A program made the position numbers and the translations under genes. Shown one piece after another: positions 1-4,679 of a stretch of DNA of 24,127 nucleotides. The notes beneath the pieces are model-generated. The model ran no database searches. It saw only the letters and a program-made list of their open reading frames with translations, and had not been told where the DNA came from. Numbering within the stretch: the first letter of the stretch is position 1; every line of letters begins with the position of its first letter. This DNA comes from a virus, in the IMG/VR virus record IMGVR_UViG_3300044302_001895, positions 1 through 24,127 of that record. One strand, 5' to 3'.

Positions 1-2
1 TG

Positions 3-122
3 GGTACCATCAAGTACGAGATAGACAACGAGATCTGTTGGTCTGTTTGTATTGATTGGGACAATGGGTCTTCTTTGTCTATGTTGCCTCTTGAGGGTGA
101 CAGCTTCGGGGAGGTGATGTAA
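3..122 (+). CDS. Small phage protein, 5' end outside window
   Basis: An open frame enters from the left edge and ends with TAA at 120-122, giving 39 visible residues rich in acidic and aromatic residues (around ICWSVCIDWDNG). The next gene starts with GTG directly after the stop, and the strong GGAGGTGA ribosome binding site for that gene (about 109-116) lies inside this frame, as in the rest of this operon. I do not recognise the family. Only the tail is visible, so the true length and start are unknown. It could be the end of a larger early protein. Confidence 0.5.
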   Translation, partial: GTIKYEIDNEICWSVCIDWDNGSSLSMLPLEGDSFGEVM

Positions 123-320
123 GTGACAGATAAGACAATAGAGATAGAACCCTATTGGCCCAACGTAGAAAGGTTCCTCCAGTGTCTAGTTGATGATGAC
201 AGGACCGAACCTGAAGCGAGGGAAAAAGCTAGGGCAGCATTAGCGGAGGTTACAGCCTATTTAGACTTTGACCCTGAGCGTAGGAAAGCGAGCATGACAG
301 AGGAGGTAAGTGATGAATAA
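123..320 (+). CDS. Hypothetical acidic small protein (65 aa)
   Basis: This 65-residue acidic protein starts with GTG, preceded by a near-perfect GGAGGTGA ribosome binding site ending about 6 bases upstream. It is mostly charged and probably helical (residues 25-45 are rich in Glu, Ala, Arg and Lys). There is no signal peptide, membrane segment or Cys cluster. Its end overlaps the start of the next gene, which implies coupled translation. I do not recognise the family. Small acidic early proteins in phage operons are often host-takeover factors, but nothing here shows that. Confidence 0.7.
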   Translation: MTDKTIEIEPYWPNVERFLQCLVDDDRTEPEAREKARAALAEVTAYLDFDPERRKASMTEEVSDE

Positions 321-516
321 CTTCTCAGTATGGGTGAATCATTCCATCGAAGCGGAAGAAGTAGACTTCTTCACAGCTCTGACTACTGCGTTCAAAGCTT
401 TTGAGCGAGGTGAGGAAAGCGTCAACGTGTATGCGAATGGCCCCGAAGATCAGCGGAAGCAGGCTGAAATGATAATGGACGCACTAGATGATATGGGGGG
501 AGGTGAGAACAGATGA
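313..516 (+). CDS. Hypothetical small protein (67 aa)
   Basis: A 67-residue protein beginning MNNFSVWVNHSIEAEEVDFF. A GTG at 310 is possible, but the AGGAGG at 301-306 is better spaced for the ATG at 313, so I chose the ATG. The N-terminal third looks like a beta strand plus an acidic helix, and the C-terminal half is a charged helix ending in a Gly-rich tail. It overlaps the preceding gene by 8 bases and ends in an ATGA overlap with the next. No known family or catalytic motif is recognised. Confidence 0.7.
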   Translation: MNNFSVWVNHSIEAEEVDFFTALTTAFKAFERGEESVNVYANGPEDQRKQAEMIMDALDDMGGGENR

Positions 517-662
517 GTGATGAATATATAGATTACTTAGTTTACGAGCGCCGTATGGAAAGGGCGTTTGGAAGTGAAATGGTTGCCAGCAGAAAGCTGG
601 CACCAATCGCTGATAAAAACCTGGAGGGAACTCCAGATGAAGGACAGATAGTCAAGCCTTGA
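513..662 (+). CDS. Hypothetical small protein (49 aa)
   Basis: This 49-residue frame opens with ATG inside an ATGA overlap with the previous gene. It is preceded by GGGAGGTGAG about 8 bases upstream and closes with TGA at 660-662. The protein begins MSDEYIDYLVYERRMERAFG, an amphipathic helical stretch, and has a Pro/Asp-rich tail. The start overlap, the strong ribosome binding site and the exact fit between neighbours support it as real. A 7-bp hairpin at 584-602 lies inside it. No function is recognised. Confidence 0.65.
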   Translation: MSDEYIDYLVYERRMERAFGSEMVASRKLAPIADKNLEGTPDEGQIVKP

Positions 663-674
663 AGGAGGTGAACA

Positions 675-872
675 ATGCCTGATTATGAGGTAGATGTAAC
701 AGTCAGCTTTGAAGTTAATGTCGTTGCACGTGACTGCGATGATGTCTTTGAGGCAGAAGAACAAGGTGAAGCGATAGTTGCTGCCTTAATAGATAAGTCA
801 GGCATCCCTGCGGATGCTTGGCCTAGCGTAGAGGCTTGGCAAACTACCAAAATAACAAAAGGAGGTGAATAA
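675..872 (+). CDS. Hypothetical acidic small protein (65 aa)
   Basis: ATG at 675 follows AAGGAGGTGA with ideal spacing. The 65-residue protein begins with alternating hydrophobic residues (MPDYEVDVTVSFEVNVVARD), a likely beta hairpin, followed by an acidic helix. It has no Cys motif or membrane segment. Its stop overlaps the next ATG by one base (TAATG), so the two are probably coupled. I do not recognise a named family. Confidence 0.7.
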   Translation: MPDYEVDVTVSFEVNVVARDCDDVFEAEEQGEAIVAALIDKSGIPADAWPSVEAWQTTKITKGGE

Positions 873-1651
873 TGTTAGAAACACCAGTTAAATTTGCAGG
901 AGACAGGAAGGTCACGAACCACGCCACCCAAAAGGGTGAGCTGGGTACGGACGCTACTGTCAACGACAAGAACAGTTTCGGCTTGTCTGCCAGCAGATGC
1001 ACTAATAGGACACCGTTCTGTGATTCGTGTTATGCGGAATCTACGGAGCGCCAATGGGCTACTGTGAGGAATGCGCTAGAGCACAACTGGAAAACGATAG
1101 AACCACATCTAAACGACAAGGTAGCTTTATATAAGCTGCTTGAGGTTGGGGTGAAGGCATCTATCGACCAGAAGATCAAGCGTAACGTGCCAGTGGACAA
1201 ATGGCAGTTTCGTTGGTTCTGGGATGGGGACATCCCATCGCAAGCATTTGCGGAAGCGATGGACATGATCGCCATAGCTTACCCTGATGTGAAGTTCTGG
1301 GTATACACCAGATGCTTCCAGTATGTGCCGACGCTGACTGCTGAGAACCTGGCCGTGTATATGAGCACTGACATGTGGAATTGGGAATGGGCTGTGCAAG
1401 TCCGATCCGAGAATCCGCATGTCATGTTTGCTTTTAACGGTAAGGACTGGGCAGAGACACAGGCTGTAGCAGAGCTATGTGGTGAACCCAGAGGCCTTAA
1501 ATGCCCAGAACAAGTTGGGCGCATAGATCTTGTCGAGTGGTCTGAAGAGACTACAAAGGCAGGCAAATATATCGGGGAGGGCGCTTGCGCTAAGTGCGAT
1601 TACTGCACTGTAGGTAAGGGCAATGTCCGATTCGCTATTAACCCAAGATAG
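872..1651 (+). CDS. Gp88/DUF5131-like cysteine-motif phage protein
   Basis: A 259-residue protein with an N-terminal Cys group (C43, C50, C53 in CTNRTPFCDSCYAE), a central WDGD element at 117-120 followed by helix and strand (through FWVYTR at 142-147), and a C-terminal CAKCDYC cluster (C239, C242, C245). The order Cys-Cys-CYA, then a DGD-type motif, then an aromatic YTR/YTK motif is what I recall for mycobacteriophage Gp88-like and Gp37/Gp68 (DUF5131) proteins, whose function is not established. Metal or Fe-S binding is plausible given six clustered Cys, but there is no canonical CxxxCxxC radical-SAM motif. It starts with ATG after AAGGAGGTGA, coupled to the previous gene. Family assignment is moderate; no enzymatic role is claimed. 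Confidence 0.6.
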   Translation: MLETPVKFAGDRKVTNHATQKGELGTDATVNDKNSFGLSASRCTNRTPFCDSCYAESTERQWATVRNALEHNWKTIEPHLNDKVALYKLLEVGVKASIDQKIKRNVPVDKWQFRWFWDGDIPSQAFAEAMDMIAIAYPDVKFWVYTRCFQYVPTLTAENLAVYMSTDMWNWEWAVQVRSENPHVMFAFNGKDWAETQAVAELCGEPRGLKCPEQVGRIDLVEWSEETTKAGKYIGEGACAKCDYCTVGKGNVRFAINPR

Positions 1652-1665
1652 AAAGGAGGTGAGTC

Positions 1666-1920
1666 ATGGAACGGAATGCAATCACCCAAGACTGGGATGA
1701 GAAACAAGTCGAATGCAACATGTGCAAAGCTGAAACAGTCGTGCTTGTTGACCCTCATCGATGGAGTACCTATACAAAAGGTGCTTTGGTTCAGGACGTA
1801 TGGCCTGAAGCTACCCCTGCGTACAGGGAGCAGATCATTGGCATACGCTCTGGATACCATGTGTGCGATAACTGCTGGTCTTCAGTGGGGGAAGATTTTA
1901 CTGAAGATGATGATGAATAA
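1666..1920 (+). CDS. Small zinc-finger-like phage protein (84 aa)
   Basis: An 84-residue protein with two Cys pairs, CNMC (residues 17-20) and CDNC (about 67-70, followed by Trp), separated by about 46 residues. The pattern LVQDVWPEATPAYREQIIG followed by SGYHVCDNCW resembles a common phage small-protein family of the form 'Q-x-x-F/W-P ... REqlisG ... C-x-x-C-W'. A four-Cys zinc site is the likely fold. It has a very strong ribosome binding site (AAAGGAGGTGAG, 1651-1662) and ends in an acidic tail. It is the last gene before the promoter at 1963. Function is unknown; nucleic-acid or protein binding is a guess. Confidence 0.7.
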   Translation: MERNAITQDWDEKQVECNMCKAETVVLVDPHRWSTYTKGALVQDVWPEATPAYREQIIGIRSGYHVCDNCWSSVGEDFTEDDDE

Positions 1921-1962
1921 CGAAGAAGTTCACCCCAAGTCAACAAGAAGATGACTTTGTTT

Positions 1963-1971
1963 TGATATAAT
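1963..1971 (+). promoter_or_regulatory. Extended -10 promoter
   Basis: TGATATAAT matches the extended -10 consensus TGnTATAAT exactly, with TATAAT at 1966-1971. No good TTGACA box sits 16-18 bases upstream, which extended -10 promoters can tolerate. A start site near 1978-1980 would give a leader of roughly 18 bases before the ATG at 1997. It lies in a 76-base non-coding gap, supporting a real promoter over a chance match. Confidence 0.6.
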
Positions 1972-1996
1972 AAGTGTAACAAGAAAGGTGCATTAT

Positions 1997-2212
1997 ATGA
2001 AGCACACACTGAAGTCGTTAGCCACATTTATCACTAAATGGACAGGTCTAATTCGACATGCAATATACGAGGGCGAATACGCTAGGGCATTAAATTTGTT
2101 AGACAGCGTAGAGAACTCGGCGTACAAGGTAATCCTTGACGAAACTGTTGAAGATCCAGAAGTATCATTTGCGGATCTTCGAGAAAATGACGCATGGAGG
2201 AAGGACGATTAG
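1997..2212 (+). CDS. Hypothetical protein in its own transcription unit (71 aa)
   Basis: A 71-residue protein beginning MKHTLKSLATFITKWTGLIR. A GTG nine bases earlier is in frame, but AAGAAAGG lies at the right distance for the ATG, so I chose that. The N-terminal 30 residues form a basic, amphipathic helix; the rest is acidic with a helical stretch at 30-47. It is flanked by an extended -10 promoter and an intrinsic terminator whose stem begins within its last codons, so it looks like a single-gene cassette inserted between larger operons. The family is not recognised. It could bind DNA or protein, or associate with the membrane through the basic N-terminus, but there is no direct evidence. 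Confidence 0.65.
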   Translation: MKHTLKSLATFITKWTGLIRHAIYEGEYARALNLLDSVENSAYKVILDETVEDPEVSFADLRENDAWRKDD

Positions 2213-2239
2213 CTCTGGTAGATGGGGCTAGTCGTTTTT
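2205..2239 (+). terminator. Intrinsic terminator
   Basis: An 11-bp stem pairs 2205-2215 with 2225-2235 (ACGATTAGCTC against GGGCTAGTCGT, with G-T pairs), enclosing a 9-base loop, and is followed directly by TTTTTCC. It overlaps the stop codon of the preceding small gene and ends that gene's unit. It also stands between this unit and the methyltransferase operon, so it would attenuate read-through. Confidence 0.7.
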
Positions 2240-2291
2240 CCTTTCGGCGGTTACGGGCGAGTGCCACTCGCCTGCCCCTACTACCGAAGGG
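2240..2291 (+). promoter_or_regulatory. Structured leader covering the methyltransferase RBS
   Basis: An outer stem pairs CCTTTCGG (2240-2247) with CCGAAGGG (2284-2291). An inner hairpin pairs GGCGAG (2256-2261) with CTCGCC (2267-2272) around a 5-base loop. The 3' arm of the outer stem contains most of the AAGGGAG ribosome binding site (2287-2293) of the methyltransferase gene that starts at 2299, so folding would hide it. The 5' arm touches the T-tract of the terminator just upstream. It does not fit a tRNA or a riboswitch class that I recognise. Confidence 0.5.
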
Positions 2292-2298
2292 AGAATAT

Positions 2299-3096
2299 AT
2301 GAAAGTAGGTTCAGTATGCTCAGGCATAGGAGGTTTAGAGCTCGGCTTAGGAATGATAGCTGACACTGACCTTCAATGGGTGAGCGAAACGGATGCGGCT
2401 GCATCCAAGATCCTAGATAAGCACTTTGGTGTGCCTAATCTAGGTGACTTAACACAAATCCAGGATCCCCCAAAGGTGGACTTGGTGGTTGGTGGGTTCC
2501 CCTGCCAGCCTGTTTCCATAGCTGGAGAAAGGAAAGGTATAGCAGATGAAAGATTCATCATTGCGGATATTTGCAAGCTGGCGCAAGAAGCAGGAGCAAA
2601 ATGGCTCCTCCTTGAAAACGTCAGAGGACTTCTATCCGCTAACAACGGAGACGCTCTTGCCAGAGTCTGTGCAGAAATGGCCCACAGAGGTTTCGTCAGA
2701 TGGGAGTGGCGCACTTTATATGCGGCAGAAGTCGGAGCGCCTCACCGTAGGGATAGATGGTTCTGCGTTGCTACCAACACCAACGGCAAGGGACTGGAAG
2801 GACAGAGGGAAGAACATGAACTGGAGCCATGCGTGGAAGAAAAGGAGACTACCTGGGGTCGTTATGATGGAGCTATACGAAGATGGGAAGCCGTCCTAGG
2901 TAGGCCTGCTCCTACACCTGCTATTGATTGGAGGATGAACCCTGCGTTTATCGAGTGGATGATGGGGTTTCCTGAAGGGTGGATTACGTCGAGCGACATA
3001 AGTTTCAATAGAACGATGAAGTGCTTAGGGAACGCTGTAGTTCCATTGCAAGCAGCGTACGCATACGCAGATTTGTTTAGGAGGATAAATGATTAA
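2299..3096 (+). CDS. C5-cytosine-specific DNA methyltransferase
   Basis: This enzyme transfers a methyl group from S-adenosylmethionine to carbon 5 of cytosine in DNA. The conserved motifs appear in order in 265 residues: motif I VCSGIGGLELGL (6-17, AdoMet binding), motif IV GGFPCQP with catalytic Cys69, motif VI ENV (106-108), motif VIII PHRRDR (148-153) and the late GNAVVP motif (244-249). The target-recognition region is short (about 155-235), so the protein is small for the family. I chose the ATG at 2299, after AAGGGAG, because it begins just before motif I; an open frame extends to 2194 but would cross the terminator. No partner restriction enzyme is visible, which suggests an orphan phage methyltransferase that shields phage DNA from host restriction or marks it. 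A second frame across the recognition region also looks methyltransferase-like (see findings). Confidence 0.92.
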   Translation: MKVGSVCSGIGGLELGLGMIADTDLQWVSETDAAASKILDKHFGVPNLGDLTQIQDPPKVDLVVGGFPCQPVSIAGERKGIADERFIIADICKLAQEAGAKWLLLENVRGLLSANNGDALARVCAEMAHRGFVRWEWRTLYAAEVGAPHRRDRWFCVATNTNGKGLEGQREEHELEPCVEEKETTWGRYDGAIRRWEAVLGRPAPTPAIDWRMNPAFIEWMMGFPEGWITSSDISFNRTMKCLGNAVVPLQAAYAYADLFRRIND

Positions 3097-3484
3097 TTTA
3101 CTGTGGTTCTTTACCATTCCGTGGATACCTGTGGTGGAACCTGTCCCTGAAGTATGGGGATGGCAAACCGACAGGTGGGCTCCTATAGTCGCTGAAGCTT
3201 TAGAGGACTATGGGATACCAGAAGAATTTAGCACCTTCATGAAGGTACTCCATTGCGAGAGTCGTGGCGATCCGTATGCTCATAACACGGACGTGTACTC
3301 TAACCCTGTCGATCAGGCATCAGGTTTGATGCAACACATGCCTCGTTATTGGGATGATCGGGCTGCCGCTATAGGCATGCCAGGATACTCGCCCTTTGAT
3401 CCTGTGGCTAATATCTATGCGTCAGCGTGGCTATTAACCACAAGGGGTGGAGGTTGGCAGCATTGGAGTTGTTATGGACTTTGA
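3089..3484 (+). CDS. Lytic-transglycosylase-like (SLT) protein with N-terminal anchor
   Basis: A 131-residue protein with a hydrophobic start (about 2-17), suggesting a signal or membrane anchor, followed by a compact lysozyme-like domain. HCESRGDPYAHN (55-66) carries the probable catalytic Glu57, GLMQHM (79-84) is the second hallmark, and NIYASAWLL (108-116) with GWQHWSCYG is the third. These match soluble-lytic-transglycosylase/lysozyme families that cleave the glycan strands of peptidoglycan. The ATG follows AGGAGG and overlaps the methyltransferase stop by 8 bases. It lies among early genes on the strand opposite the endolysin and holin, so it may not be the main lysin. It could be an exported lysis helper or a misplaced virion-associated hydrolase. 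Confidence 0.75.
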   Translation: MINLLWFFTIPWIPVVEPVPEVWGWQTDRWAPIVAEALEDYGIPEEFSTFMKVLHCESRGDPYAHNTDVYSNPVDQASGLMQHMPRYWDDRAAAIGMPGYSPFDPVANIYASAWLLTTRGGGWQHWSCYGL

Positions 3485-3653
3485 TACAGAAGATTTTAAT
3501 AAAGGTCGTAGGCGTAAGCCTTCGTATGTGAAGCCAAAGTGGTGGAACAAATGTTTAGATTGTCGTGCGATCATTTCAGATCGTGTGACGGAAAGGTATG
3601 ACACTTGCCCATTTTGTGCAGGTGCGAATTGGAGTGAAGATGAACAACGATGA
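3474..3653 (+). CDS. Zinc-ribbon small protein (59 aa)
   Basis: A 59-residue protein beginning MDFDTEDFNKGRRRKPSYVK, with two Cys pairs, CLDC and CPFC, about 20 residues apart: a classic zinc-ribbon arrangement. The ATG at 3474 overlaps the end of the preceding gene by 11 bases and has GGAG at 3464-3467. An upstream GTG at 3447 is possible but has no ribosome binding site. The basic N-terminus plus zinc ribbon suggests nucleic-acid binding, but no named family is recognised. Confidence 0.65.
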   Translation: MDFDTEDFNKGRRRKPSYVKPKWWNKCLDCRAIISDRVTERYDTCPFCAGANWSEDEQR

Positions 3654-3891
3654 AACTAGAATAAATTTTGGAGCCTTAGAAGGCCCATTTGTAGATGCTT
3701 TGATGCTTTTGCTTGACCGCATTTCTACGATGGTTGAGCATTTTGAAGCTGTGGATGAAGCCTTCGGGCTTATGTGTGGAGCACTTAGTATCGCCATAGA
3801 AGATGACGAGAACGTGGTAGACATGGAAGAGCAGCGGCAAAGGCTTCGTAAAGACCCAAATGAAATATACAACAACAAAGGAGATGAATAA
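3640..3891 (+). CDS. Hypothetical acidic helical protein (83 aa)
   Basis: This 83-residue protein starts at the ATG at 3640, with GGAG at 3631-3634, overlapping the zinc-ribbon gene by 14 bases. It has a hydrophobic helical core (about 9-45, including VDALMLLLDRISTMVEHFEA) and a charged C-terminal helix. The core is too charged and interrupted to be a confident membrane segment. It ends in a TAATG overlap with the next gene. No family is recognised. Confidence 0.65.
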   Translation: MNNDETRINFGALEGPFVDALMLLLDRISTMVEHFEAVDEAFGLMCGALSIAIEDDENVVDMEEQRQRLRKDPNEIYNNKGDE

Positions 3892-4268
3892 TGAGTTTGG
3901 AACCAGAATACAAATCACATAGAGGGCTATTCCAGGAGGTGAGTAGCATCCTAGGTGTAGATGAAACTTCGGCGTATTGGACTGACGAGGATTTCATTGA
4001 TGCCTGCCAGTACGATGGTAGACAACCTGTCTTTAGGATGAAACAGTTTGATGCTTGGTATAAGCGGCTCGAACGCTGGATGAAGATAGCTTCATACTTC
4101 AAGCGGCAATCTCTTTACACATATGCAACTGAGAATGGCCACGGCGGTATTGCTAGCGCAGCGAAAGTGCTAGGTGTAACTAGGCAGCGAGCTCATGACA
4201 TGTACAAGGAAGCAGAGTCTGAACGACTATCACAGTTCACCCCTAAATTCTATTGCGAAGATGTTTGA
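3891..4268 (+). CDS. Hypothetical HTH-containing protein (125 aa)
   Basis: This 125-residue protein begins at the TAATG junction and has AAAGGAG upstream. The C-terminal part (about 85-108, GGIASAAKVLGVTRQRAHDM) reads as a helix-turn-helix of the sigma-region-4/Fis-like type: a helix starting with Ala-Ser-Ala-Ala, a turn at LGVT, and a recognition helix with Arg-Gln-Arg. The N-terminal 80 residues are aromatic-rich and unrecognised. It sits directly before WhiB and overlaps it by 8 bases, so the two may form a regulatory pair. DNA binding is inferred from the HTH only. Confidence 0.6.
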   Translation: MSLEPEYKSHRGLFQEVSSILGVDETSAYWTDEDFIDACQYDGRQPVFRMKQFDAWYKRLERWMKIASYFKRQSLYTYATENGHGGIASAAKVLGVTRQRAHDMYKEAESERLSQFTPKFYCEDV

Positions 4269-4536
4269 TACATCAAACGTTCCTTGCAAGGGGAAGACAG
4301 AGCTCTTCTTCAATGAAAGGACCAGGCGAGGGCAATACCAAGCCAAAACAATATGTAGGAAATGTGACAAGAAAGCAGAATGCTTGGATTACGCAGTCAA
4401 TAACCACATATTTTTTGGGGTGTGGGGAGGTCTAAATAGCAAGGAAATTGAGGCCCAGCGGCGTTTGAAAGGAATTGTCCTAGAGCCGCACTATGGTTAT
4501 ACACGAGTCAGAAGGGAAAGAAAAAATTATGGTTGA
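4261..4536 (+). CDS. whiB: WhiB-family Fe-S transcriptional regulator
   Basis: A 91-residue WhiB-like protein. The four cluster cysteines are C9, C32, C35 and C41 (C-x2-C-x5-C for the last three), followed by GVWGGL (53-58) and a basic C-terminal tail. TELFF after the first Cys is also typical. WhiB proteins bind a [4Fe-4S] cluster, contact the primary sigma factor and alter transcription; they are characteristic of Actinobacteria and their phages. The start at 4261 places the Cys motif at the usual position. It ends the second early operon, directly before the promoter-like leader at 4533. A phage copy probably represses or redirects host WhiB-dependent transcription, or blocks superinfection, as reported for mycobacteriophage TM4 WhiB. 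Confidence 0.92.
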   Translation: MFDTSNVPCKGKTELFFNERTRRGQYQAKTICRKCDKKAECLDYAVNNHIFFGVWGGLNSKEIEAQRRLKGIVLEPHYGYTRVRRERKNYG

Positions 4537-4538
4537 CG

Positions 4539-4566
4539 TTGCTTTGTCTATCGTAAACCCTATAAT
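4539..4566 (+). promoter_or_regulatory. Candidate promoter for replication operon
   Basis: A perfect TATAAT (4561-4566) has a weak TTGCTT 16 bases upstream (4539-4544). A better -35 match, TTGACG (4533-4538), lies 22 bases away, which is too far for a normal spacer. A start near 4572 would place the transcript's 5' end inside the long GC hairpin that follows. It sits in the only gap before the replication operon, which otherwise has no visible promoter. Confidence 0.45.
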
Positions 4567-4612
4567 GGGGGGTAAGGGGGGCCACCCCAAAGGTGGCCCT
4601 ACCTTACCCCCC
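4567..4612 (+). repeat. Long GC-rich inverted repeat (about 19-20 bp stem)
   Basis: GGGGGGTAAGG (4567-4577) pairs perfectly with CCTTACCCCCC (4602-4612). GGGCCACC (4579-4586) pairs perfectly with GGTGGCCC (4592-4599) around a 5-base loop. Only one G-T pair and one bulged A lie between the two helices. No T-run follows on either strand, so it is not an ordinary intrinsic terminator. It begins right after the TATAAT box. Possible roles are a 5' mRNA stabiliser, a protein-binding site or part of an origin. Confidence 0.8.
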
Positions 4613-4623
4613 AAGGTAACACC

Positions 4624-4679
4624 GTTGAGGTCAAGTGTTAACTCTCCCTTGCACTTGGCCTCAACATTAAAGGAGAGAG
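4624..4679 (+). promoter_or_regulatory. Hairpin with loop complementary to downstream RBS (possible pseudoknot)
   Basis: A 14-bp stem pairs 4624-4637 with 4652-4665 (GTTGAGGTCAAGTG against CACTTGGCCTCAAC, with one T-G pair) around a 14-base loop. CTCTCC in the loop (4642-4647) is complementary to GGAGAG (4672-4677), the ribosome binding site for the ATG at 4680. This would make an H-type pseudoknot that blocks translation of the nuclease gene. I do not recognise it as a known riboswitch class. Confidence 0.55.

Noticed and set aside
584-602. 7-bp hairpin (TGCCAGC/GCTGGCA)
   Set aside because: It is inside a small coding region, short, and without a T-run; it may be chance.
1907-1954. 15-residue frame after the zinc-finger-like gene
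   Set aside because: It is very short, starts in an ATG repeat inside the upstream gene's end, and nothing else supports it.
2194-2298. N-terminal extension of the methyltransferase
   Set aside because: It would be translated through the terminator and leader hairpin, and motif I already sits at the expected distance from the ATG at 2299.
2240-2300. Possible tRNA because of nested stems
   Set aside because: There is no cloverleaf, no T-loop consensus and the element is too short; it fits a leader hairpin better.
4567-4612. G-quadruplex or intrinsic terminator interpretation of the G-rich repeat
   Set aside because: The two G-runs have near-perfect C-rich partners favouring a hairpin, and neither strand has a T-run after the stem.
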